From contig JACKBI010000004.1 in the NCBI GenBank assembly GCA_020634615.1, positions 283,404-347,403 on the forward strand: a DNA stretch of 64,000 nucleotides. The letters run 5' to 3'. The DNA is from Anaerolineales bacterium (GTDB lineage Bacteria > Chloroflexota > Anaerolineae > JAAEKA01). Every line of letters starts with the position of its first letter. Within the stretch, counting starts at the first letter, position 1. Positions 32,576 to 40,016 of the stretch are shown one piece after another. Both the position numbers and the translations under genes were made by a program. Below the pieces are notes generated by a model. It was not told the DNA's origin and made no database searches. It was given only the letters and a program-made list of their open reading frames with translations.

Positions 32576-33760
32576 ATGACACAATCCTCCCTTGTATTCG
32601 GCGCCGGCAATGTCGGGCGCGGCTTTTTGGGCCAGTTGTTTGCCGAGAGCGGCTACGAAGTTGTATTCGTCGACGTCGATCAACCGCTGGTGGCAGCCAT
32701 GCAGACACGCGGCCAGTACACGATACGCCTGGTGGACAACGACTGGATGCAGGAGGTCACGGTTGCACCAGTGTGCGCGCTGCTGGCCGGCGAGACAGAA
32801 GCGGTGGCGGCACACGTGGCAACCGCCGACATCGCGGCAACCGCGGTCGGCGTGCGCGCGCTGCCATTCGTCGCGCCGCTGGTGGCCGCGGGCATCGCGC
32901 GACGCGCGGCGGCTGGCAACGAAATGCCGCTCAACATCATCATCTGTGAGAACCTCAAAGACGCCGCGACGACCTTCCGCAGCATGGTTCTGGACGTCCT
33001 GCCGGCCGAGCTGCATGAGTATCTGAACGGGCACATTGGCTTTGTGGATACGGTCATCGGTCGGATGATTCCACCGCTGGCCCCCGAACTGCGCGCCGAA
33101 GACCCAACCCTGATCATCGTCGAACCATACAAGGAACTGCCGGTGGATCGCGCCGCCTGGATCGGTTCGATGCCCCAGGTTGTCGGCATGGAAGCATGCG
33201 ATAACTTCCCGGCGTATACGGCGCGCAAGCTCTACATCCACAACTGCGGGCACGCTGTCCTGGCCTATCTCGGCTACCTGCGCGGCCATGAGCTGGGTTG
33301 GCAGGCGCTGGCAGACCCGCTGATCCGACCGCTGTTCGACCAGGCGCTGGCCGAGTCGAAAGCAGGTATCGTGGCCGAATACGGGGTCGATCCGGGCTGG
33401 CTGGATGCGCACATCGCCGACCTGACCCGGCGTTTCGCCAATCGCGCGCTGGGCGACACCGTCCTGCGGCTGGGCCGCGATCCGCTGCGCAAGCTGGGTT
33501 CCACCGACCGGCTGGTCGGCGCTGCCCGGCTGGCTGAACGGGCCGGGACTGAGCCGAACAGACTCTGCATGGCAATCGCCGCCGCCTATCGCTTCAACGA
33601 CACATGTGACCCCCTGGCCGTCGAAATGCAGCAACGCCTGGCGGACGCCGGTTTCGATGCCACGCTGGCGGCCGTGAGCGGAATTCTGCCGGATGAGCCG
33701 CTGGCCCAACAGATCCGATTTCACTACCTGGCACTTGCTGCCGAAGGACTGAATCTATGA
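32576..33760 (+). CDS. Mannitol-1-phosphate/hexitol-phosphate dehydrogenase family
   Basis: 394 residues. LVFGAGNVGRGFLGQLFAES is the MtlD NAD(H) loop; NIIICENLKDAA, HIGFVDTVIGRMIPP, EPYKELPVD and KLYIHNCGHAVLAYLGYLRG are conserved MtlD motifs, the last containing the catalytic Lys/Asn/His set of polyol-specific long-chain dehydrogenases. MtlD interconverts mannitol-1-phosphate and fructose-6-phosphate. Neither a PTS nor a mannitol transporter is near, so another hexitol phosphate is possible. Its stop overlaps the next ATG, so the next two genes are translationally coupled. Confidence 0.85.
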   Translation: MTQSSLVFGAGNVGRGFLGQLFAESGYEVVFVDVDQPLVAAMQTRGQYTIRLVDNDWMQEVTVAPVCALLAGETEAVAAHVATADIAATAVGVRALPFVAPLVAAGIARRAAAGNEMPLNIIICENLKDAATTFRSMVLDVLPAELHEYLNGHIGFVDTVIGRMIPPLAPELRAEDPTLIIVEPYKELPVDRAAWIGSMPQVVGMEACDNFPAYTARKLYIHNCGHAVLAYLGYLRGHELGWQALADPLIRPLFDQALAESKAGIVAEYGVDPGWLDAHIADLTRRFANRALGDTVLRLGRDPLRKLGSTDRLVGAARLAERAGTEPNRLCMAIAAAYRFNDTCDPLAVEMQQRLADAGFDATLAAVSGILPDEPLAQQIRFHYLALAAEGLNL

Positions 33761-34617
33761 GCGACACGCGCTCGTACAAGGCCGAATTGGTCGGCGTCTT
33801 CGGATATCCGGTGGCGGAAAACCCGACCATTGTGATGCAAGAAGCTGCTTTCGCAGCCGCGGACCTCCACTGGCGCTACCTGACCATCGAAGTACTGCCG
33901 GAGCAACTGGCGGATGCCATACAGGGTCTGCGCGCTTTCAATATGCGCGGCATCAATCTGACCATTCCCCACAAGGTCGCCGTCATTGCACACCTGGATG
34001 AGCTGGCGCCCGAAGCGACACTGATCGGTGCGGTCAACACGGTAGTGCGCGACGGAGAGCGGCTGGTCGGTCACAACACCGACGGCAAGGGCTTCGTGCG
34101 CTCGCTGCAAGACGCAGGCGTCGATCTGGCAGGCAAGCACCTGGTGTTTCTTGGCGCTGGCGGCGCGGCACGCGCCATGGCAGTCGAGTCAGCGCTGGCC
34201 GGCGCGGCCCAGATTACCATCGTCAACCGCAGCGCCAGCCGCGGCGAAACCCTGGTTGAACTACTCAACGAGCGAACGCCAGCGGCCGCACGGTTCACAT
34301 TGCTGGACGGGAAATACGCCGTACCCGACGGCACCGACATTCTGGTCAACGCTACCTCCATTGGACTCTTCCCCGCTGTTGACGACCTGCCTGACGTCGA
34401 TCTGGATTCGATCAAACCGGGAGTGCTGGTCTGCGACGTGATACCTAATCCGCCGTACACAGCTTTCCTCCAAGCAGCGGCGGCGCGCGGCGCGTCCACG
34501 CTGGACGGCCTGGGCATGCTGGTGGGGCAGGGCGCCATCGCGTTTACCATGTGGACCGGCCGCGACGCCCCGGTTGCAGCCATGCGCCGCTCGCTGGAGG
34601 AGATCTTTAGACCATGA
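33757..34617 (+). CDS. Shikimate-dehydrogenase-like oxidoreductase (AroE family)
   Basis: 286 residues; ATG 33757 overlaps the mtlD-like stop. GINLTIPHKVAV carries the catalytic Lys73, and GHNTDGKGFVRSL the Asp109. FLGAGGAARAMAV with IVNRSASRGETL is the NADP(H) site (Arg after Asn favours NADP). The N-terminal substrate motif, HSxSP in true AroE, reads AENPTIVMQ, so the two Ser that hold shikimate's carboxylate are replaced. With MtlD-like and DUF89 genes in one unit, a role on a sugar-derived or cyclitol substrate is more likely than aromatic amino acid synthesis. Family sure, substrate not. Confidence 0.82.
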   Translation: MSDTRSYKAELVGVFGYPVAENPTIVMQEAAFAAADLHWRYLTIEVLPEQLADAIQGLRAFNMRGINLTIPHKVAVIAHLDELAPEATLIGAVNTVVRDGERLVGHNTDGKGFVRSLQDAGVDLAGKHLVFLGAGGAARAMAVESALAGAAQITIVNRSASRGETLVELLNERTPAAARFTLLDGKYAVPDGTDILVNATSIGLFPAVDDLPDVDLDSIKPGVLVCDVIPNPPYTAFLQAAAARGASTLDGLGMLVGQGAIAFTMWTGRDAPVAAMRRSLEEIFRP

Positions 34618-35798
34618 GCCAGGCACTTCCCATTCCACCGCCATTGATGACTTCGGAGCTCGGATCGTTTGCCCGCGCTACTATCGTCGAACGCAAGCCA
34701 CAGATCATCGCCCAGGTGCTGCTAGACAACAACTACCCGGAATACGTGGAAGCGGCGCTAAACGCCTTTGGCGATGAGATCGCAACGCAGCCCATGCAGC
34801 CGCTGCGCGAACAGAGCGCTGACACAGCGTTCTGGAACGCGCAAGTGGCCCGCTTTGCGGGCCGCGGGTGGCTGGACGTACCCTGGTACTTCGCGGAAAC
34901 CTTTTTCTATCGCAAGCTGCTGGAAGCAGTCGGTTACCTACAATCGGGGCCACTGCATGGACGTGATCCTTTCGCAAGGCAGAAGCGGCAACAGGAAGCG
35001 GCAGCGTTGGCGCAACTCGCACCGAGCTGGGAGCCACTCGCCCACCTCCCCAGCGATCCACGTTTCGAGGCGCTGCTGCACTCAAGTCTCTGGGGCAATC
35101 GGGCTGACCTGAGCAATCTGACGATCACGGAGCAAGCACAGGCAGGCCTGGCAACCCGCAGCGAGCGGCATCTGCTGCTCATCGACGATACGGCCGCGGT
35201 CCACGAGCGGCTGGCCGCGGGCGTCCAGCGACTCGATTTCATCTGCGACAATGTGGGGCTCGATTCGCTCTTCGACCTGGCGCTGGCCGATTTTCTGCTG
35301 ACTGAGGGCTGGACCAGCCAGGTAGTGCTTCATCTCAAAGATCGGCCGTTCTTCGTCTCCGACGCCATGACGACCGACATCGAAATTGTCGTCGCGGCGC
35401 TGGCACAACGGCCGGATTCGGGCCTGAACACACTGGCACGGCGGCTGGCCGGTGCGCAGAAAGACGGACGTCTGGTCCTGCAGACCGATCCATTCTGGAC
35501 CACCTTCCGCATGTTCCGCGACCTGCCCGACCGCCTCGCGGCTGATCTGGCTCAATCCAACCTGGTGGTGGTGAAAGGGGATGTCAACTACCGCCGCCTG
35601 CTGGATGACAGCCACTGGCCACACGATACCCGCATGGAAGACGTGACACGTTACTTCCCCGCGCCGTTCGTCGCGCTGCGCACGCTCAAAGGAGAGATCA
35701 TGGTCGGTCTGGCACCGGGCGAAGCCGACCAGCTCGCAGCCGATGATCCTGAATGGCTGATCAACGGCAAACGTGGGGTGATCCAGTTGGTTGGCTGA
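34614..35798 (+). CDS. DUF89/ARMT1-like damage-control phosphatase family protein
   Basis: 394 residues; ATG 34614 overlaps the previous stop. SSLWGNRADLSNLTI, FICDNVGLDSLFDLALADFL, RPFFVSDAMTTDIE, VVVKGDVNYRRLLDD and FVALRTLKGEIMVG are the DUF89 motifs; Asp and Asn in CDN and KGDxNY bind the metal. DUF89 proteins are metal-dependent phosphatases that clear harmful sugar phosphates such as fructose-1-phosphate. Here it may dephosphorylate by-products of the two dehydrogenases in the same operon. Full length and intact. Confidence 0.85.
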   Translation: MSQALPIPPPLMTSELGSFARATIVERKPQIIAQVLLDNNYPEYVEAALNAFGDEIATQPMQPLREQSADTAFWNAQVARFAGRGWLDVPWYFAETFFYRKLLEAVGYLQSGPLHGRDPFARQKRQQEAAALAQLAPSWEPLAHLPSDPRFEALLHSSLWGNRADLSNLTITEQAQAGLATRSERHLLLIDDTAAVHERLAAGVQRLDFICDNVGLDSLFDLALADFLLTEGWTSQVVLHLKDRPFFVSDAMTTDIEIVVAALAQRPDSGLNTLARRLAGAQKDGRLVLQTDPFWTTFRMFRDLPDRLAADLAQSNLVVVKGDVNYRRLLDDSHWPHDTRMEDVTRYFPAPFVALRTLKGEIMVGLAPGEADQLAADDPEWLINGKRGVIQLVG

Positions 35799-35892
35799 GG
35801 GGCCAGGACATTGATACAAGAATTCCAGCCATCCGTTGGGGAGCCACCTGGCAGTTTGAGGAGTCGACCGGCGAGCGTTCGGAGGACACGAC

Positions 35893-36057
35893 GTGAAACA
35901 CCGGACGTTGCGCATCGCGTTAGTCGTCGGTGCTGTGCTGACGGCTATGACCAGCACCGCATCTGAAGACAGCATCAGCGGACCTTCCAGTTCGCAGACT
36001 CGATACATCGTACGCAGCCAGCCGGGCGTCGTCGCAAAATCAATCCTGACCGTGTGA
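35893..36057 (+). pseudogene. Secreted-protein N-terminal remnant
   Basis: 54 codons from GTG 35893 after GGAGGAC. KHRTLRIALVVGAVLTAMTS looks like a signal peptide, and QTRYIVRSQPGVVAKS resembles a subtilase propeptide start. The protease domain is absent, so this is probably a truncated gene. Weakly supported. Confidence 0.35.
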
Positions 36058-36284
36058 TCTGTGTGCACGACGCGGTCATTCCCATTACTTCCAGCTGGAT
36101 GAGGTGCAGATTTTCTGCCCGCCAAAGGAAGGCGTGTTGACCGAGTTACTGCTGGATACCATGCTCTGGGGCGGCTTTGGACTGGTTAGCTACCGGCCCA
36201 GCCTGGTGGCTCGGACCCCGCTGGAGCGACTGGATCACCTCCTGTTCACCCAACTGGCTCTTCAGGTGGAGATGGTTGCGCTAC

Positions 36285-36536
36285 AGCCGTATCGCCTGGA
36301 AAAGCGTCAATGGTGGCGACTCCAACATGAAGACCAGCGGTCAGGTGACCTTCAAGGAACTGCCTCACGAGGAGGTTCAGGTCACAGTGACACTGCAATA
36401 CGTGCCGCCGGCCGGCGCGGTTGGTGAAGCCGCGGTCAGCCTGTTCGGCAAGCCTGAGCACCGGTTGAGTGAAGACTTGAACCGGTTCAAGTCCTTTGTG
36501 GAGGCGAAACACAAACACGCACTCGCCTCAGCATGA
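36285..36536 (+). pseudogene. C-terminal fragment of an SRPBCC (polyketide cyclase-like) gene
   Basis: In the frame ending at TGA 36534-36536 one reads SRIAWKSVNGGDSNMKTSGQ, then VTFKELPHEEVQVTVTLQYV, PPAGAVGEAAVSLFGKPEHR and LSEDLNRFKSFVEAK: the last third of an SRPBCC ligand-binding domain. The N-terminal two thirds are not seen in this frame; upstream DNA (36104-36280) is open in another frame without family features. Likely a decayed copy; an intact SRPBCC gene lies at 37876. Confidence 0.6.
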
Positions 36537-36565
36537 TTCGCCGAGCGGCACCAGGGAAATTCACT

Positions 36566-36985
36566 ATGCAACACAGGACACTGGGCAACACCGGCTTGAA
36601 AGTCAGCCGCCTCGGCGTCGGACTGTCCGAGCTGGGCGACCTGCGGCTGGAAGATGAGGGGATTGCTGCCCGCGTGCTCAACACGGCGCTGGACAACGGC
36701 ATTAACTTCTTCGATACTGCGGCTTGCTATGGCAACAGCGAGGAGTTGTTTGGGCGTTCGATGGCCAATCGCCGGGACGAGCACGTCCTGTCAACCAAGG
36801 CGGGTCATGCGTGGAGCGACGACAATGGCGAGTCGTGGACGGCGGAGACGGTGCGCGGCGACGTTATCCAGGCTCTGCAGGCGGCCAAGCAAGCGGACTA
36901 GACCCGTTACATCGGCTAGAGCAGCGACAACGAGTTGACGCTGTGGGCCGTCGAAAGCGGGCTGTCGGCGAGCCACTGGACTGAA
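36566..36985 (+). pseudogene. Truncated aldo/keto reductase
   Basis: From ATG 36566: MQHRTLGNTGLKVSRLGVGL, ALDNGINFFDTAACYGNSEE (the catalytic Asp and Tyr) and DEHVLSTKAGHAW are AKR N-terminal motifs. TAG codons at 36899 (KQAD-stop) and about 36917 (TRYIG-stop) interrupt the frame, after which SSDNELTLWAVESGLSAS continues the family sequence briefly and then stops matching. Two nonsense codons and loss of the C-terminal two thirds make it a pseudogene. Confidence 0.85.
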
Positions 36986-37036
36986 ACATGCCCAGGCTGG
37001 AGATGTTACATCAGTTGATAAGCAGTGAGAACCAAT

Positions 37037-37405
37037 ATGGACATAAACCTGGAGACGCAATTGCTGGACCTGGAAAGGCATTTCTGGAAAGGGGACACTG
37101 AGTTCTACCACCAGAATCTTGCTGACGATTCGTTGATGGTATTCGCCATGCCCATCGGCGTGTTGACGAAGGATGAAGTGATCCGTTCGATTGCATTGGG
37201 TCCGCGCTGGAACGAGGTGCACTTTTCCGACGTGCATTTGCTTCGATTGAGCGACAGGATAGTGACACTCATTTACCGCGCTCGTGCGGCGCGGCTTGGC
37301 GACGAAACAGCTTATGAGGCGTCTGCCAGCAGCATCTACGTTAATGCGGGCGGGGCGTGGAAGCTTGCATTTCACCAACAAACGCCCGATGACGACAGCA
37401 ATTGA
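37037..37405 (+). CDS. SnoaL/NTF2-like (DUF4440-type) small protein
   Basis: 122 residues from ATG 37037 (GTG 37025 possible). LETQLLDLERHFWKGDTEFY, VFAMPIGVLTKDEVI, VHFSDVHLLRLSDRIVTLIY and ASSIYVNAGGAWKLAFHQQT follow the cone-shaped NTF2/SnoaL fold of DUF4440 proteins, ending with the typical W-K-L-A-F-H-Q strand. No catalytic residues can be named. It appears intact within an otherwise decayed stretch. Confidence 0.7.
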   Translation: MDINLETQLLDLERHFWKGDTEFYHQNLADDSLMVFAMPIGVLTKDEVIRSIALGPRWNEVHFSDVHLLRLSDRIVTLIYRARAARLGDETAYEASASSIYVNAGGAWKLAFHQQTPDDDSN

Positions 37406-37828
37406 GCGTTATCCGGCGCGGCCCGCCCACATGATCCTGGGGCCAGCCGACGGCGTGGACCGTGGCGGACGGATTGAGGAGAGCATCGACGGAGGACACA
37501 ACTGGAAAGTGGTCATGGATGGTGTCGAAGATCCGTGGGCAAACCACACGGTCGAGCGTTTTTCCAGATCGGCGATGAGTTGTTCGCGGTGGTTTCCAAT
37601 GGCCGTTTGATCGCAGCCCCCTTGGACACGTTGCACTGGCAACCTGTTTTGCCCGCCATGGAGAACGTGTCAAAGGTGTTGGAACGCGATGACTGCTGTG
37701 TGCGCTTCGAAGGTGCAGGCGGTCAAGTTTACGTTCACGTGATAGATGAGGACGACAAGAAAACCGCGGTGGCGGTGGATTCGCGGGAATGGGACTACCA
37801 GGCGCGTGAGTTTTTGGACCTGCTTTAG
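37406..37828 (+). pseudogene. Frameshifted BNR/sialidase-like repeat protein fragment
   Basis: The first frame gives RPAHMILGPADGVDRGGRIE, ESIDGGHNWKVVMDGVEDPW and ANHTVERF. The second gives FFQIGDELFAVVSNGRLIAA, PLDTLHWQPVLPAMENV and a tail of about 50 residues. Joining needs one extra base in the T5 run at about 37559-37563. The text resembles a beta-propeller exo-alpha-sialidase-like gene that has lost its front. A homopolymer sequencing error cannot be excluded for the frameshift, but the missing N-terminus supports decay. Confidence 0.5.
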
Positions 37829-37875
37829 GCCAGGGCACACCGGTTCGTCATGGACAAAAAAGGAGAGTATTGCCA

Positions 37876-38331
37876 ATGGAGAGCTTTGAAAATCAATTGG
37901 TCATCGAGAGACCACGCGCTGCGGTCTTCGATTTCGTGTCAGACTTCGAGAACATGCCGAAGTGGAACTACTTCGTCGTCAACGTGAACAATGTGAGCGG
38001 GGAAGCGCCTGCTCTCGGCACGCGCTTTCATCAGATGCGCAAAAACGACCAGCAGGAATATGAGATCGTCGAGTTCGAGCCGCATCGGCGGGTAGCTATT
38101 GAGACCCTGCCGCCTGCGCAGCCGTTGACGATGCGTTTTACGCTCGAGACGGTGGACGATGGCACGCGCCTGACCGACCGTTGGGAGTTTGATCCGGAGG
38201 TGCCTGGACCACTGGCCTGGCTGGCGACGCGTCGCGTGAAATCAGCGGTGGCTGAGAATCTCGGAAAACTTAAGGAACTGCTGGAAAATGGGCAAGTTCA
38301 TCTTCAGGACGGGCGTCAGGTTACGCTGTAG
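37876..38331 (+). CDS. SRPBCC-family protein
   Basis: 151 residues from ATG 37876, with AGGAGAG at 37861-37867. ESFENQLVIERPRAAVFDFV, NMPKWNYFVVNVNNV, GTRFHQMRKNDQQEYEIVEF, TMRFTLETVDDGTRLTDRWE and KSAVAENLGKLKELLEN describe the helix-grip (START/Bet v1) fold with its long C-terminal helix. Such proteins bind hydrophobic ligands; no function can be assigned. It appears intact, with a degraded relative at 36285-36536. Confidence 0.78.
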   Translation: MESFENQLVIERPRAAVFDFVSDFENMPKWNYFVVNVNNVSGEAPALGTRFHQMRKNDQQEYEIVEFEPHRRVAIETLPPAQPLTMRFTLETVDDGTRLTDRWEFDPEVPGPLAWLATRRVKSAVAENLGKLKELLENGQVHLQDGRQVTL

Positions 38332-38748
38332 GTGTCCTACTGTGCTCTGCGTTGCGCCCAGATTAGCCTGGTACCAATCCAGTATAATGGATGGCGAAAT
38401 CTGGTCACGTAAGAGGTGGATGCCGAGATTGGCCGGTTGACCTGGCTCAACAAAATCTGGCATCGACACTCACAAGGGCTGATCGTCTGGCTCTGTTAGA
38501 GCCTGGAAGCACCGGAACTGCCGCTCAAGACGCAAGCTGGCTTGCTCAGTCGCAGCCGATCTAGCCTCCATTACCAGCCCGTGCCGGTGTCGCCTGAGAA
38601 AGTTGCGACCAAACACGCCATCGATGAGACCTACACGCGGTATCCGTTCTACGGATCGCGACGAATAACCGTTGAGTTGCGCCAGCGCCGCCAGATCAGG
38701 TTCGCACGCGAAACCGTGCAGCGCTACATGTGCGAGATGGGCACACTT

Positions 38749-38777
38749 GCACCGCACTGGAAGTGCAGGTATTGCCA
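38749..38777. repeat. ACACTTGCACCGCACTG...AAGTGCAGGT repeat, copy 1
   Basis: ACTTGCACCGCACTGGAAGTGCAGG sits inside the IS3 pseudogene between the codons for CEMG and the next conserved block. Its reverse complement (CCTGCACTTGCAGTGCGGTG) is at about 39309-39333, so two inverted copies entered one transposase gene. Confidence 0.75.
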
Positions 38778-38887
38778 GCATCTGTCCAGGACCGAACCTG
38801 AGTCGTCGCATTGTCGAGAGTACAAGGTTTATCCATATCTGCTGCGCAACGTCAAAGCTGTCCGCGCCAATCATGACTGGGGCATAG

Positions 38888-38924
38888 ACACACTGGCACC
38901 AGCGACGCAAGCGCTGGTGTCACA
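38888..38924. repeat. GCACCAGCG-ACGCAA-GCGCTGGTG palindrome in the IS3 pseudogene
   Basis: CACCAGCG (about 38898-38905) and CGCTGGTG (about 38913-38920) form a hairpin inserted after WGIDT, where IS3 transposases continue directly to TYIRL. That text resumes, frame-shifted, after the palindrome. Confidence 0.7.
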
Positions 38925-39140
38925 TACATTCGCCTACGCAACGACTGGATGTACCCTTCGGCTTCGCTCAGGGCAGGTTCTGGCCGCAGTGCCTAATTGG
39001 TTCTCTCGTTACGTGGTGAGTTGGGAATTGGATCAAACGCTTGAAATGCCCTTCGTGGTGGCAACGGTGCAGCGAGCCTGGTCCAAGCCACGCCAGTTAT
39101 CTGGAACAGCGATCCGGGCAGCCACTTCACCAGCTCTCAG

Positions 39141-39267
39141 AGACTGTTTGAAAAGACTTCGGAAGTCGCCGAACGACTGTCACGACTGGCCTTCAACGGT
39201 GTTGACAGACCACTTTTTTTGACTCGGCGACTTCCGAAGTCTAAACGGGCGACTTTTCAAACAGCTT
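39141..39267. mobile_element. 127-bp MITE, copy 2 (inverted relative to copy 1), inside the IS3 transposase
   Basis: Starts AGACTGTTTGAAAAGACTTC and ends CGACTTTTCAAACAGCTT. Its reverse complement matches copy 1 (16014-16140) along the whole length, including GGCCAGTCGTGACAGTC in the middle. The flanks CTCAG (39136-39140) and GTCAG (39268-39272) look like a 5-bp target duplication with one change. Removing the element and one flank rejoins HFTSSQ to YTHLLIEAG in frame. Confidence 0.92.
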
Positions 39268-39430
39268 GTCAGTACACTCATCTTCTGATCGAAGCTGGTG
39301 TTCAGACACCTGCACTTGCAGTGCGGTGCAAGTGTCAGCATGAATGGCAGGCAAAGGGCGAGCACTCGTTGAGGAAGCGTGAAGCGTCCGTAGCATGCAA
39401 CGAGTCCGGGTATTGTACCGTGTAGATTTC

Positions 39431-39760
39431 GTCGATTGGAACGCCTCCTCACGAAGGAATATTGAAACTTCCCCGGCACGCTGAGTTGCTTCCTTCGATC
39501 CCTCTATTGCTTCAAAAATGACCCGCATCATATTGATTATGACCGAAGTGTGGTATCCTGGCGTGGTTGCAGGTTGGAACCTGGACCAATGCTTGACATG
39601 GTGACCTTTCTTCGCTACTATATGCGCATCGTAAGGCTCACCGATGGGCAGAACCTCTTTCGGGAAACACCGCATTGAACCTTCGATAAGCATCCCACAG
39701 CTCAAACAGTTTGCATCAGCCTCCACAAGCCCGTCACCTCTTAATAGGAGTTCGTAACAG
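39431..39760. other. Gene-free stretch between the IS3 remnant and the defence island
   Basis: About 330 bp. A long open frame exists on the - strand (39241-39879) but it runs through the IS3 remnant and the helicase fragment, and I see no family pattern. No promoter of good quality is seen. Confidence 0.5.
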
Positions 39761-40006
39761 GTGACCCGTCTCGAAGACCTGACTCGTGGCACAACCGCAA
39801 AGGGCATCCTGCCCGGCACTCTCGCCACATTTGTCGACGTGCAATGGCACGGCAGGTCCGCGATCGAGGTGACTTCCAAGGATACCGTCGCCAGGCCGGG
39901 TAACCAACTTCCCTTTCTCGAGAATGAAGCGCATCAAGACATCGTCACAGAGGGAACGCCAAAGATGGCTTATTGCACCAAGTTGACTACGCACCGCACC
40001 CCCTAA
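39761..40006 (+). pseudogene. N-terminal fragment of an SNF2-type helicase (DISARM DrmD-like start)
   Basis: 81 codons from GTG 39761. TRLEDLTRGTTAKGILPGTL, ATFVDVQWHGRSAIEVTSKD and NQLPFLENEAHQDIVTEG resemble the small N-terminal domain (LEDL-pG-..-G-lpd..vtVv-VqWhGsdalelTykD) that precedes the SNF2 ATPase domain in large helicases near adenine methyltransferases. The ATPase domain is missing; 10 bp later the giant helicase begins. It is probably the stump of a deleted helicase gene. The match is from memory of the pattern. Confidence 0.5.
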
Positions 40007-40016
40007 GGAGCACCGG

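Larger units (their letters stand above)
38399..39430 (+). pseudogene. IS3-family transposase (OrfA end + OrfB), heavily disrupted
   Basis: EIGRLTWLNKIWH (OrfA tail), LKTQAGLLSRSRSSLHYQPV, IDETYTRYPFYGSRRITVEL, VYPYLLRNVKAVRANHDWGI (D1 region), NWFSRYVVSWELDQTLEMPF, WNSDPGSHFTSSQ (D2) and, after an insertion, YTHLLIEAGVQ can be read in turn. Breaks include TAG near 38499, repeat insertions near 38749, 38890 and 38955, a frameshift, the 127-bp MITE at 39141-39267, and loss of the Glu region after 39340. The element is dead and no clear IS ends are seen. Confidence 0.85.

Noticed and set aside
32564..33724. 386-aa open frame on the - strand
   Set aside because: Antisense to the MtlD-like gene, which has clear family motifs.
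36104..36427. 107-aa open frame on the + strand
   Set aside because: Overlaps the SRPBCC fragment in another frame and shows no family features; treated as decay debris.
39241..39879. 212-aa open frame on the - strand over a gap
   Set aside because: Runs through the MITE end, the IS3 remnant and the helicase stump; part of it (CLSCGMLIEGSMRCF) looks interesting but there is no ribosome site or family pattern, so I did not call a gene.
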